Assembly: GCA_951799405.1 (NCBI GenBank)
Contig: OX637353.1
Coordinates: forward strand, 1,302,001-1,366,000
DNA from: Agapetus fuscipes
Taxonomy: Eukaryota > Arthropoda > Insecta > Trichoptera > Glossosomatidae
Direction of reading: 5' to 3'
Length of the DNA: 64,000 bases
Translations under genes and position numbers: made by a program
Shown here: positions 21,871 through 33,047 of the stretch, one piece after another
Numbering within the stretch: the first letter of the stretch is position 1
Layout of the letters: every line of letters starts with the position of its first letter
The notes under the pieces: generated by a model
The model's input: the letters and a program-made list of their open reading frames with translations, nothing else
Database searches by the model: none
What the model was told of the DNA's origin: nothing

Positions 21871-22354
21871 TAGTTATAACCTCTTTCCTGGCTTTAGACC
21901 GTGACATTACATATATTTCAGAAATAAAAAATATTCTGAGCCCATTGCATAAGACCAGATAGTAAGTCTGGAGTATTCCTGTCTTCCTTCTGCGGATGAG
22001 GTCCCTGTTATTCTTATGGCTTTCCGCTTTGATATCATGTTCCATGTGGGGTCAGAAATCCAAGACTTCCTCTTTTCATTTCTGGGCTTATGATGTTTCT
22101 TGGCAGTTTGGACAATTTTGTCTTTCAAGCTGTTCTAACATAGGTCAACTTTTTCGGAGGAGTTTATGTGAAAATCAACATCTTACTTCCTAATATATTA
22201 AAACATCAGCATCTTGCTTCCTAATATATAATATAATCAAATTAGGCATCCTTATGTATCTATTCACAAGTGCACGCTGATAGACCAGCCTATCTATCCA
22301 TCGGGAAATTTACAAAATGTGCCCAATGGAAAGGTCCCTTAACAAGATACTCAC
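21871..22354. other. intron, no feature seen
   Basis: Short ORFs on both strands at 21860-22193 have no recognisable motif. Confidence 0.45.
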
Positions 22355-22499
22355 CCTCCTAGATTTTTCCATCTTGCAAAGAATGACTCTCCATTCATCT
22401 CAGTGGGCTCAAAAAATTTGTTTAGGGTCAACGGTAGCTTCATGGAAATCTTCTGAGGAACATTCTGGTAGACAAATGAAATTGATATTCCCGGGGAAT
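22355..22499 (-). CDS. AP-2 alpha exon: sandwich/platform boundary
   Basis: Acceptor TTTGCAG at 22500-22506, donor GTGAGT at 22354. It encodes SPGISISFVYQN, KLPLTLNKFFEPTEM and ESFFARWKNLGG. The F and W of FFARW correspond to mouse F837 and W840 of the platform peptide site, so the aromatic pocket is conserved. It joins the previous exon within an Asp codon and the next within a Gly codon. Confidence 0.94.
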
Positions 22500-22807
22500 C
22501 TGCAAACACAGAAAACAAATTACCAAAATAGTGAGTTATAAATCGGCTGATTGTGTCCAATAAAAAATGCTTCACCTTCCAAGCATCAAAATAGCGTAAG
22601 AAAACTTTACTAAGGTGAAAAAAATTTAAGCATATTTCTGCTCACATTTCTTTTACCCCAGTTTTTTTATACAGAAGACTAAGTGAGCATGTACACAATA
22701 CCTCATGTAAATTTCATCCCAATCGGTTCAATAGTTTAGGAGTCCATACAGGATAAACATACATCTGTTTGATTTAAAAATAATAGAAGATAGAAGAATA
22801 TGTTTAC
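22500..22807. other. 308-bp intron, no feature
   Basis: A short phrase at about 22705-22730 (ATTTCATCCCAATCGGTTC) resembles the inner part of the Helitron at 34858-35026, but no ends are present. Confidence 0.4.
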
Positions 22808-22938
22808 CTGCGTAGTCGTCCATGCACTCGGCCGTGAGCATCTGCTGCACCTGGGCCCCGGCCTCCAGCAGGGGCTCGACCGCCTTCATCTGCACATTCA
22901 GCTTGGACACATTGTCCCACATCAGATCAATACGTAAG
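22808..22938 (-). CDS. AP-2 alpha exon: appendage sandwich subdomain
   Basis: Acceptor TTCCAG ends at 22939; donor GTAAAC begins at 22807. It encodes LRIDLMWDNVSKLNVQMK, VEPLLEAGAQVQQML and TAECMDDYA. The GAQVQQ and AEC motifs are shared with alpha-adaptin appendages across animals. The exon completes a Ser codon at its start and begins an Asp codon at its end. Confidence 0.94.
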
Positions 22939-22994
22939 CTGGAACATGCACAACATATTAGACAAGTGGGAACACCTCACCCACAATAGACTCC

Positions 22995-23150
22995 CAAATT
23001 CTAAACGAATCCTCAGTTATGTGATGCCACCCATACTCAATAAAAAATGGATTATCAGACATTTTCTAGTTCACAGCACTCTAAGCTGATAAAGTTGGCG
23101 GCAATGCTAGATGCAGTATGGTGCGCTTCAGTGTTTTTTCAAAATACCTA
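22995..23150 (+). repeat. interspersed repeat R3, uninterrupted copy
   Basis: It matches the split copy at 20505-20573 plus 21750-21870, which shows the original uninterrupted arrangement. Confidence 0.6.
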
Positions 23151-23154
23151 CAAA

Positions 23155-23690
23155 ATATTGTATTAACACTCATTCCATGAAACGGGTGTTACAGATCGTA
23201 CGCTTTTAAGATGAAAAATCTCCAGTATTTTGTATGACAGTGTATTAGTTATACTCACTTAACACATACCTTTTACACTACTAATGATGACGCAATAGTA
23301 AAAGGATGGGTAATATTTGTAAAAAAAGAAAAATTAAAACAAAAGTACACGTTACGGGTGTTACTCAGTTTTGCCCATACTTCCTGGGTACATTGACATA
23401 ATTGCATTTTTCTGCGAATTTTGAAAGATAGCTTATACTTTTTCAATTAAAACTGCAAAACTTAGTCTATTATATCTCTAAAACATTACTCACTTTTCAT
23501 ATTAAGTTATTATTTTTTTTAATTTAAAATTTTGAAAATGTAACGGGTGTTGCAGGCTTTTGTTACGGGTGTTACGAGTACGAAATGAAGCAATGTTTTT
23601 AAGAAGTAATACTGTAGCTTTATTAAAAAAATAACAATAATAATGGGAAAAATACAAAGAAATAATATTTATGGCCATTTTTCATACACA
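23155..23690. repeat. region with repeated ACGGGTGTTAC motifs
   Basis: The 11-mer ACGGGTGTTAC or a one-base variant occurs at about 23190, 23353, 23543 and 23565, and on both strands at 26605-26785. Regularly reused motifs near both edges are what subterminal transposase sites look like. I could not find the outer ends. Confidence 0.4.
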
Positions 23691-23838
23691 TCACAACACA
23701 AGAAATTCATAGAAAGTACGATTTCCTTTGATGATGAGGGCTGGATTGGGTAGAATACTTATTATGTTTTCGAAGGGGATGTCGGGGATGACCTTTTGAT
23801 TGCAAGTAAATATTTTTGCAGATTCTCCAGCCACCTTA
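23691..23838 (-). pseudogene. coding-like fragment of unknown family
   Basis: Minus-strand frame KVAGESAKIFTC, IPDIPFENIISILPNPAL, KGNRTFYEFLVL, then TGA. It reads like the C-terminus of a transposon-encoded or DNA-binding protein, but I cannot name the family. A solo LINE-B tail lies between it and the ORF at 24201-24584 on the same strand, so the two may be parts of one broken gene. Confidence 0.35.
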
Positions 23839-23960
23839 AAAAACATTATTCTTCTAAATATTTAAAAATATAAATGGTAAAACATTGTTTTAAAAAAAAA
23901 AAAAAAAAATGGTAAAACATTATTCTTCTTCTCCATCTTCAAGATTCACACCACTTTGGC

Positions 23961-24215
23961 ATCTAATCTAATCTAATCTAAGTTGCAAAGATATGTTACA
24001 TTGGAGATTCACATTACATGCATTCCCACAACCAGACATGTACAAGTTCGCGCTTGCACATGCCTCATGTGAGCCTACAACATAAAAAGCAATCTCAAAT
24101 GGACATACACCCTGCAACTCTTGCCGTCCTTCCCTGTAACAGGGGTGACATTGGCAAAGTGAACCATTTTTACAGCATGGGTGGTCAGCCGCATACCAAC
24201 CTATAAGTCAAGGAA
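23961..24215 (-). repeat. solo LINE-B tail unit
   Basis: A complete unit with (TCTAA)4 at the low end and CTATAAGTCAAGGAAC at the high end. Confidence 0.85.
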
Positions 24216-24584
24216 CAATATACAGCATACACCAGCATATTTGTACAGCATACAACAGCATACACCAGCATATTTGTATACAATAGGTACTTCGCTTATG
24301 AATGCCTTCACGAAGTATCTTGGCCAGTATGAAAACACCTGGTTGAATGTTTTTGACTTGTGAGGCACTAAAGCGAATGGTTCCGCTTCATCTTCTGAAT
24401 CTGTACATATGTCGGTGTATGGAACTTTCTCAGCATGAAGTCCTGAACATCCAGGCTGTAACATTTCTTCAGCTGTAATGTTTTTCAGCATTGCTACGGG
24501 CTGCAGATCTTTGTCGTCCCAGATGTCACAATTTATGTCCATGATGACTGTTGTTAACAGCGTTTCTGATGTCCTGCCAACCAA
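24201..24584 (-). CDS. hypothetical ORF, 127 codons, unknown family
   Basis: The frame has an acidic stretch (CTDSEDEAEPF) and then KSKTFNQVFSYWPRYF. Its last ~25 codons run into a small GCATA/CAGCATAC tandem repeat at 24222-24282 and are probably not original. It lies inside the ACGGGTGTTAC region, on the same strand as the fragment at 23691-23838. A decayed transposase is the best guess; I recognise no domain. Confidence 0.3.
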   Translation of the reverse strand: MVGRTSETLLTTVIMDINCDIWDDKDLQPVAMLKNITAEEMLQPGCSGLHAEKVPYTDICTDSEDEAEPFALVPHKSKTFNQVFSYWPRYFVKAFISEVPIVYKYAGVCCCMLYKYAGVCCILFLDL

Positions 24585-24800
24585 TATGGCTGGGGCGTTT
24601 ACTCAACTTAAGCGAAGTTGGGATTAACAATCCATTCTAATCAAAATTTTAACAGAAATGTATACTACATGTAATATTTAGGCAATTTTGAGATAATGCT
24701 AAACGCCAACATAGGCTGGTAACACTATAAAACACAACAAAATACTACTGGTTATATTTACAAGTAAATACAGTAATAAAAAAACACATTATTACTAAGA

Positions 24801-26592
24801 AATAGTTATTTATGCCACTGCCTAGTAATGATAGTCTTTGTAACACGAGTGCTACTTTGTACCATGAGGCGCAGCCGAATGGCACAATAGAAAGCACGAG
24901 TGTTACAAAGGCTAATTACGTGCAGTGGCATACAATACTTTTTCTACGACCATGAAAGAATTAACAAAATAGTGAATAATAGTCATTATAATGTACTCGT
25001 CCATTTGAAGTAATTAAAACCTTACCTTTGTCAAAACGTGTGATTTATCATACCCTTCGATTATCTAATCTAACCTAAGTTGTAAAGATAAATTATATTT
25101 AGGGTTCATATTGAATTCATGCCCACAATCCGACACATATAAGGTCGCGCTTTTACATCCTGCATATAAGCTTAAACATTCAAACCCAAAACTCAAAAAA
25201 ACATATGCCCTGCAGTTGTATTGGCAGGTGAACCAAGTTTGTACAGCAAGGTGATCAACCTCATACCCACTTATTAACCAAGTAACTTTTTGAGTTTGTT
25301 TATTTTTTGCAGTGAAAATTTTTGTATTGTTTTCCTTTCAAGCCTTTTATTTTCCTTTGAAAAAAGGAATGCTTTATTTGGAGCATTCCGATAAATAAAT
25401 TCGATAAATTTTAGCACTATTAACAATTTTTATTTGACTCTACATATAAAACATATTTATTTTCATCTGAACAGGGCTGGATGTCTCATCACCACGTAAT
25501 TCCTACCTACCGAATATCAGTAATATTGTATGAAGCCTAATCAGCTGATCGCTCGCGGCCATCTTGGATTGACAGGTCTTCATACCCCCATACAAGGTTG
25601 ACATTTGAAATTTAAAAATGGTTCCAATTCTGACAATGCGCATGCGCACATTTTCATTTCAACACGGTTACCCGTTGCGTAATGTTACATTACGCAACTG
25701 ATAACGGTGTTGAAATGAAAATGTGCGCATGCGCATTGTCAGAAATGGAACCATTTTTGAATTTCGAGCATCAACCTTGTATGAGGCTATCCTTCTAAGC
25801 GACCGATAACAAACTATTATTGGCCGTTTCCATAGCAACCACGTTTAAACATCAGCCATTACATGAATATTTTAAATTTATTGATAGTTCCTCCCCACTA
25901 TGTTCAATCTTTGTTCAAATGAAAATGAATATATTTTATGCGTAGAGTCAAATAAAATTTGTTAAAATAGTGTAGTAATTCATCAATGTTATTTATCAAA
26001 ATACTCCAAATTGAAGCTTTCCTTTTTTCGAACAGAGGCTTGAAAGGAAAATAATGCAAGATATTTTCACCGTAAAAAAAAACAAACTTAAACAGTTACT
26101 TGGCTAATAGGTCGGTATGAGGTTGACCATCTATGCTGTAAAAACTTAGTTCACTTTGCCAATGACACCCCTGCTTCAGTGGTTGCAGGGCTTATGTTTA
26201 TTTGAGTTTTGGGTTTAAATGTTAAACCTTATATGCGGCATGTATAAGCGCAACCTTATATGTGTCTGCTTGTAGGCATAAATTTAAAATGAATCCCAAA
26301 TGTAATATATCTTTGCAGAATAGATTATAAAATCGAGGGGAATGATAAATTACACGGTTTGACAAAGGTGGGGCTTTAATTACTTCAAATGGACGAGTAC
26401 AGTATAATGACTATTATTTACTATTTTGTTATTTATTTCATGGTCGTAGAAAAAGTATTGTATGCCACTGCACGTAATTAGTCTTTGTAACACTCTTGCT
26501 GTCTATTGTGCCATTCGGCTGCGCCTCATGGCACAAACTAGCACTCGTGTTACAAAGGCTATCATTACTAGGCAGTGGCATAAATAACTATT
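24801..26592. mobile_element. two F1 units joined head to head: 1.8-kb palindrome
   Basis: 24801-25685 is a forward F1 unit and 25690-26592 the same unit reversed, meeting at GCGTAATGTTACATTACGC. Both outer ends carry the nested hairpin with GTTATTTATGCCACTGCC. The arms differ at a modest number of positions and one has an extra ~80-bp segment, so they have diverged since joining. Each arm contains a diverged LINE-B tail unit (25065-25290 and 26095-26335). No ORF. Confidence 0.8.
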
Positions 26593-27231
26593 ATGTAACA
26601 CCCGTAATGTCACGGGTGTTACAATATTTTGAATCTAAATAAATCATCTTAGATCATGTTTACATTAAAACTTGATGTACTTACAAATGAGTTACAAACA
26701 TACCCTTACTTTCACAAAGCTTGACCTTAATTACTTGTAAAATGAAGTAATGAAATTAACTTTTACTTTTTTTGTGTAATGGGTGTTACTTTGATGCTGA
26801 TCTGTCGGAAATACCTTTTAATAACTAAAATTCGAACTTTTATAACATAACAACCACTCTCATATGAAGTTCTGGAAATTTTCCAAACTAGTGAAGTGTC
26901 AGTGTCACTGTAACATGACAGTAAGCTGTATGATAGTTGCCACCGTCTGGTATTATAAATGCTCCTTTATAATCCCTTACATGCTGCTCAACTTTGACAT
27001 GGTAGAAAAATTACAAAACCACTATAAATGTCTTGTTTTTTTTTCGCATTTAAAAATTGACATCTTTTTCTATTATCCTAAAAAATAAATGACATTGTTT
27101 GTGCAACTTTTATATGAGGTATCCAGTAGCGTTTTTCATGGCATGAGTGTAAACATACATTCTTTACTGTTTAATTTATATATTATTCTTTACTGTTTTA
27201 AGACCGGTCCATAGTCAAGTGGCAACACTTC
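26593..27231. other. continuation of ACGGGTGTTAC region, no gene
   Basis: ACGGGTGTTAC motifs on both strands at 26605-26632, and ATGGGTGTTAC near 26779. A 74-codon forward ORF at 26864-27088 has no recognisable motif. Confidence 0.4.
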
Positions 27232-29882
27232 TAATCTAATCTAATCTAAGCTGCAAAGATATATATCATTTAAGATTTATATTAAATGCATTCCCACAAG
27301 CAGATATGTATAATTTCGCGCTAACACATGCCGCATGTGGACCTACAATATAAAAACCCAATCTCAAATGAACATAAGCCTTGCAACTCTTGCCGTCCTT
27401 CCCTGAAACAGGGGTGACATTGGCAAAGTGAACCAATTTTTTATAGTATGGGTGGTCAGCCGCATAACAACCTATAAGTCAAGGAACATACATGACAAAT
27501 TACATTTTTTTTTAAATCAATAAATAACAATAATATATACATGGACATAAAAAACTTAAAAACATAAAACAAATTTCATTTTAATAAACCCTAGCCACTA
27601 ACATTACAGATCAACCACCATTTCTTTCTGTCCTTACATACTTCTCTCATTTCCTCCAGAGTCATAACCTTCTTCATGCAAGCTCTTATTTTATTATGAC
27701 TCTGGATATTCCATTCATTTGCAATTTCGGATATTTGGTCCATCCACACCTTTCTCGGTCTTCCTCTACCACAACATCCATCTATTCTACCAACATATAC
27801 TTTCTTCGTCAGTCTTTCCTCATTCATTCTCTTCATATGCCCAAACCATCTTAACAAACTTCTTTTAATCTTCACTTTCACACTTTCTCTTGCACCACAT
27901 TCTTCTCTTACAAAATCATTCCTCACCCTGTCACTCCGTTTTTTCCCAATCATACTTCTTAGAAAGTCCATTTCAACAGTATGGACCTTACTAATTTCAC
28001 TTTCACTCACCGTCCAGGCTTCACTTCCATACATCAAGGTGGGTAAAAGTATGCCTCTGTGTACCGCCAGTCGAGCACTTTTAGATATATTTTGATTTTT
28101 GGCGATACAAGCTGTGGCACCCAGTACACACCTGCCCTTCATTATTCTTCTTTCAAGTTCGCCTGTCATTCTTCCATCTTTTTCAAACTTACATCCCAAG
28201 TATACAAACTCATTTACCACATCAACGTGCAATCCATTGATTCTAAATTCATAGTCCGTATTTTCTTCATTTCTTTCAAAACCAAAACTTTCGTCTTACT
28301 TGCATTCAACTTCAAATAATTACCTATCAGAGCTTCATTCAATCTAGAGAGCATTGTTTGCAATTCTACTGCTGAATCAGATACAAGGACTGCATCATCC
28401 GCATACAGTAGAACACTCACTTTGCTCTCTCCTATCATTAATCCACAATCATCAAGTCTAGCATCTCGAACACACTTGTCCATGACTATGTTAAATAGCC
28501 ATGGGCTCATCACACATCCTTGCCTTACACCCTTAAAAACTTCAAACCATTCACTATACTCATCATCAATACAAACACATGCCATACTATTTTCATAGTT
28601 AGCATGGACCGCATTCAAGAGAGCCCCATTCACTCCATATGCTTTCAAAACATCCCACAACATACCTCTGTCTACTGAGTCAAAAGCTTTTTCCAGATCC
28701 ACAAAGGCCGTAAACAGCTTTCCCCTCACCGACAATTGTTTTTCAACAAGTTGTCGTAGAGTAAAAATCTGATCAATACAGCCTCTACCGGCCATAAAAC
28801 CAGACTGTATATCGGAAATCCTTTCACTAGTAGTCAGAATCACATTCTTAATAATAACCTTACAGAAGACTTTCCCTGGTATACTGAGTAGACTGATTGG
28901 TCTGAAGTTCTGACAGTCTTTTTTGTCCCCTTTACCTTTGTAAATAGGAACAATGACTGCTTTCCTCCAGTCCATCGGTACCACTCCTGCATTTACACAA
29001 AGTTTACATAGTTCATACATCCATTCTACAAATGCTTTCAACATTTCACCATTTATTCCATCAAACCCAGCAGACTTTCCATTCTTCAAACATTCAATAG
29101 ATACTTTTATTTCTTCTTTCAAAATCCTAAATTCATTCTCTTCTGTCATTTTTCTAAACAAAATTCTTTCGCCCCGACCAAAAATCCCTTGAAAATATTC
29201 TTTCCATCTTTTACATACTTCATCATTCTCCCATACCATCTCACCAACAGCACTTTTGATTCCTGGGGTGGTCAATGCAGAATCTTTATTCCTATTGGCA
29301 CCGACCCATCTCCAGAATTCCTTCCTACTGTTGGTGAAACTTCTGATCATTTTTTCATCAATCTTTCTCTGTTCATTCGCTTTGCTTTCATAAACTACAT
29401 TCTTCGCCATTCGCTTGGCTATCTTATATTCATCTTCTAGCTTTCTATCATTCCTGTCGTTCAGCCACTTTTTGTAACATACCTTCTTCACTTTCACAGC
29501 CTCTTTTACTTTAGCATTCCACCAGGCATCCCCTTTCAATCTTCCACCTTTCGTTTCTCCACATAATTATCGAGCACATTCAATCATTCCTTCTTTCATA
29601 AACTTCCACATGCTTTCAATATCTTTTTCATTCACATTCTTTTCAAGTTCATTCACACTTAACTTTTTTTGTATTTCTGATTTATACTTCACTTTCACGT
29701 TTTCATCACTCAGACTTTCTACTTTTATTCTTGGCTTTCTTACTTTCTTCTTACGTTTCTTCTTTCTTACTTCTCCAATCATTATTTTAGCGCATAAGAG
29801 ATAGTGGTCACTGCCTATTTCAGGCCCACGATAGACACGGCTATCTCTTACGGCTCCTCTCAGTCTTTCATCCACACAGAAA
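27232..29882 (-). mobile_element. LINE family B, 2.65-kb 5'-truncated copy
   Basis: From high to low coordinate: the end of an APE endonuclease (VDERLRGAV, GPEIGSDHYLLCAK with the SDH catalytic motif), a lysine-rich linker, reverse transcriptase, C-terminal domain, stop at 27591, ~100-nt UTR, and the 250-bp tail ending in (TTAGA)n. The 5' limit at about 29882 abuts the tRNA-like head of a SINE. The family is APE-type; RTE or a close clade is likely. Confidence 0.9.
27591..29880 (-). pseudogene. LINE B endonuclease/reverse transcriptase, broken
   Basis: Reverse-transcriptase landmarks are GKSAGFDGI, YKGKGDKKDCQNFRPISLL, FVDLEKAFDSVDR, GVRQGCVMSP and YADDAVL. The C-terminal landmarks are YGSEAWT, LLRWFGH, GRGRPRKVW and KKWWLIC. 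Compared with the other copies, a stop codon follows CAR at about 29565, and loss of one T near 28283 shifts the frame after KTKVLV; the rest continues in the frame 28232-27591. A few residues are missing after MLKA. The copy is therefore inactive. Confidence 0.9.
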
Positions 29883-29883
29883 C

Positions 29884-30765
29884 TCGTAAATAGAAGGTTG
29901 TGGGTTCGAATCCCCGTGGAGCACAAAAATATAACATTTATATTTTCAATAGGGTATTTTCACATTTTTCTTTTTTTTGTGATTTAAATTTGTTTATGCT
30001 TTATTAGCCCAAAACTTCTTGAATTTTAATTTTAGTTGTATTTTTAGCAAAGTTATAAGCATTTTAAAATCGATTTTTGAATTTTCGCGCCTAAACGCTA
30101 CTAGATGAAATTTTCTCGCGTGACGTCACGGTCTTGTAAACAACGCCGTGTCAACTGACAGCCCTCACATTCATGTAATTCAAACATCGCTTTTTAATGC
30201 TTACACCGTTGAAGCTGTTATTTTTCAACAAGTTTGTGTGTTTCTTTAAAAACATTTCATTTGTTTCTGTTGTTTTCATTTGTTTCTGTTGTCAACAACA
30301 CATATGTCAACATTGTCAACAGAGTATGGAATGTCGATAAAAGAAAGTGACGTCAACATATGACGTCACAGCACCGGAAATAGAAAAAGCAGATCTCATA
30401 TCCGTTTAAAAACTTGTCCAAATTTCTATATTTTCTTTTTTAAATATAAAATCGAAAAAAAATATTTTCGACTTCAAATCAACATATTATTTTTTGATTT
30501 TTTGAAATCTATCAAAATAATATACTTTTTATCAAATTCTTCACTATTGCAAATACCCTATTATGCTCTTCGCTAGGTTGAACAATTCATAAAATCTTTA
30601 CCAAACAACGGTTACTAAAGGTCCATCCAGCCTAACAGAAAGTGGGCCTTGCTTGAGTATTGGCGCTTCGTAGTGACGACCAAGCTCGTAAACACCTCTG
30701 CGGCACTACAACAAGTGTCATAGACCCCTAGAGTCTCTGAAATCTAGGGAGTCTCCTGAACAGCA
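29884..30765 (+). mobile_element. tRNA-derived SINE split by a MITE
   Basis: The 3' half of a tRNA-like head with B-box GGTTCGAATCC lies at 29898-29930. A body with ATATAACATTTATATTTTC follows, then the MITE 29952-30558. The body resumes at about 30560 (TTCATAAAATCTTTACC, TGGCGCTTCGTAG, CAAGCTCGT) and ends with the CCTAGAGTCTC...CTAGGGAGTC hairpin. The order matches the uninterrupted SINE at 56150-56600. Confidence 0.7.
29952..30558. mobile_element. 607-bp MITE with TA target duplication
   Basis: Ends GGGTATTTTCAC and the inverted TTGCAAATACCC, flanked by TA on both sides. The insertion interrupts a SINE body known from other copies, which fixes the boundaries. Several TGACGTCA-like palindromes lie inside. 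A TA duplication suggests Tc1/mariner-like mobilisation. It has no ORF. Confidence 0.75.
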
Positions 30766-30865
30766 TTTCTTCCCAAAAAAAAGAACTGACTAAGTGAAAT
30801 CACAATGTATTCCCCACATTTGAAATATTCTGAGTCCATTTGAAGGTATTGTGATAATGCGTTAC

Positions 30866-30997
30866 CTATGCAGGGCAGATTGTGTTTTGTTGCCGTAGAA
30901 TAGTCCCACTCTGCCCAAGTTCTGTCTGAACTCACTCTTCACGCCAATCTGTATCAGCTCATTCTCAAACAGCACTCCATTGTTCTTGAAGATAAAC
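30866..30997 (-). CDS. AP-2 alpha exon: start of appendage domain
   Basis: Acceptor TATCAG ends at 30998; donor GTAACG begins at 30865. It encodes [38 protein letters not shown] and QSALH. This is the first beta-sandwich strand set of the alpha ear, with the highly conserved NNGVLFEN and YGNKT motifs. It completes a Lys codon at the start and begins a Ser codon at the end. Confidence 0.95.
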
Positions 30998-31310
30998 CTG
31001 ATACAATACAACAACATGAATTACAATTACCGTTAGTGCAAGATCCAATACTAGAAATATAAGCCCTCATCTGTTATTTCTTTGAGATAAGGATTAAATG
31101 ATACATAAAATGTAGATTTATAATATTTTGGATAGTTGGTGCATTAACACTGTGAAAATTCATCTTTATTTAGTTATTCAAAAATCTTGTTTTATGTCCT
31201 TATTTGTGTCCTTTATATAAATAATAAAAAAAGTGAAAATAAAACAAGATTTTTTAATAACTAAATGTAGATTTATACATTGCACAAGGACCGTCTAGCT
31301 AAATCACATA

Positions 31311-31592
31311 GGGACTATCCATATATTATGTCATTCGCATTAAGGGGGGGGGGAGTCTGGTCTGCGGATGATGGCAAATGATGTACGAGTACCAAAAGTG
31401 ACGTCGTTCTTGTAAATACCAATATCTACAAAATATTATGTAAGTAATTTATAACATTATTAATTATTAAGCTCATCCATTATTACAGCAAGAGGGGGGG
31501 GGGGGGTCATTAGATAATGACTATAGGATGGTTGTAAGGGGGAGGGGGTCGAAAATTGGCCAAAATCGATGACGTAATTTATGGACGGCCCC
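31311..31592. mobile_element. MITE with GTCCATA..TGACGTAA-type ends, copy 1
   Basis: A 280-bp unit with ends GGGACTATCCATATATTATG and the inverted TGACGTAATTTATGGACGGCCCC. G-runs at 31345-31355 and 31494-31506 lie inside. The reverse copy is at 42274-42562. Flanks allow a short AT-rich duplication, but its length is unclear. Confidence 0.8.
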
Positions 31593-31859
31593 ATACCGAC
31601 AAAGTTGAAAAAGAGAAATTGTAAGTGATTTTTGTTGATCAACTACCTTCATCTGTTATTTGCAAAAATCCAACATTGACTGATAGAATGGTCTCCAAAG
31701 AACTTAAAAAACAAAGGTAGCGTTATAGAAAATGTGGCTAATACATGGTTGTTTAGATTTTAAATGTAAATTTTTCAGCGCGGGCTTTGAATGAAATAAA
31801 GTTTGCCTGCGAAAGTACACATTATGTACAAGCGACACACAAAGCTGCAATGAGTTATT

Positions 31860-32480
31860 TTTAAAGAATATTTGTTTGACAAGCAGACACATATAAGGTC
31901 GCGCTTATACATGCCGCATATAAGCTTAAACATTCAAACCCAAAACTCAAATAAACATACCCCCTGCAACTGTATTGGCAAAGTGAACCAAGTTTTTACA
32001 GCATAGGTGGTCAACCTCATACCCACCTTTTAGCCAGTAACTGTTTGTGTTTGTTTATTTTTTGCGGTGAAAATATCTTGTATTATTTTCCTTTCAAGCC
32101 TTTTGTTTTCTTTTGAAAAAAGGAAAGCTATAATTAGGAGTATTTCGATAAATAAATTTGATAAATTTTAGCACTATTAACAATTATTATTTGACTCTAC
32201 ACATAAAATATATTTATTTTCATCTGAACAGGGCTGGAAGTCTCATCACCACGGTAATTTCTACCTACTGAATATCGGTAATATTTGTATGACAACTAAT
32301 CAGCTGTTCACTTGCGGCCATCTTGGATTGACAGGTCTTCATACCCCCCATAGTTGCGTAATGGCCATTACGCAACGGGCTGTAGAAATGTGTGGTATTG
32401 TGATTGCGTTAGCCGTTTTGTATTTAGTAAATTACCAAATGGGAGTAGAAAAAAATATTTTTCAATGGATTCATGAAAAT
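31860..32480 (+). mobile_element. repeat F1, partial copy
   Basis: It starts within the inner LINE-B tail (GTCGCGCTTATACATGCCGC) and runs to the GTTGCGTAATGGCCATTACGCAAC-type centre and the ~75-bp end piece GGGAGTAGAAAAA. The hairpin end is missing. It ends only about 35 bp from an AP-2 alpha exon. Confidence 0.7.
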
Positions 32481-32514
32481 AACATATAAGTTTATTAAAA
32501 AAGAGGTAATTTAC

Positions 32515-32646
32515 TTTTTGGCATTGTTTTGCTGGCTGGCAGAGTTTCCCCGTCCGTACAAGTCGCCCAACACATCGAGGAGACCGCCTGAGGAGTTGTT
32601 GGTGGAGGCCGGAGGAGTGGAGAGGCCCAGGAGGTCAGCACTGCCA
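32515..32646 (-). CDS. AP-2 alpha exon: distal hinge
   Basis: Acceptor CTTGCAG ends at 32647; donor GTAAAT begins at 32514. It encodes GSADLLGLSTPPASTNNS, then SGGLLDVLGDLYGRG and NSASQQNNAK. Low-complexity S/T/N/G content and the LLGL and LLDVLGDLY motifs fit the flexible alpha hinge. The leading base completes a Ser codon and the trailing AA begins a Lys codon. Confidence 0.92.
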
Positions 32647-32726
32647 CTGCAAGTATGGACATTAACTATTCAACACTCGTTAAGCCTAACAATTGAAACA
32701 TCAATAATGCCTACACTATGTTACTA

Positions 32727-32795
32727 ACTGTCACTCTGTAACCATTCAGTTAGGGGTGACCAGAGCCTCTGCAGAGCTACCTCCATTTCTTCTTA
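32727..32795 (-). repeat. LINE A terminal fragment
   Basis: About 65 bp of the LINE A end (GGGGTGACCAGAGCCTCTGC on the plus strand), with a degraded tail. Severely 5' truncated. Confidence 0.7.
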
Positions 32796-33047
32796 TTTTT
32801 ATTTATTTATTATATTTATTCTTATAGTATTTGTACTCCAAGTATGGAAGATACGATAGCACCTCTAGCGAGTGATTTAGTTGTCACACATTTTACTATT
32901 TACGCAATCGAGGAGAGTTTATGTAAATACTCTATTACAGTGTTTCCCAATTAGTGGTACGCGTACCCCCAGGGGTACGTGAAGTTGCATCAAGGGGTAC
33001 GTGCGGCTATCAGTAAAAACAAGTTTTGAGTTAAGACATGAAATTGA

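Noticed and set aside
25640..25745. GCGCATGCGC as a functional transcription-factor site
   Set aside because: It is part of every F1 copy and so is a feature of the repeat, not of local regulation.
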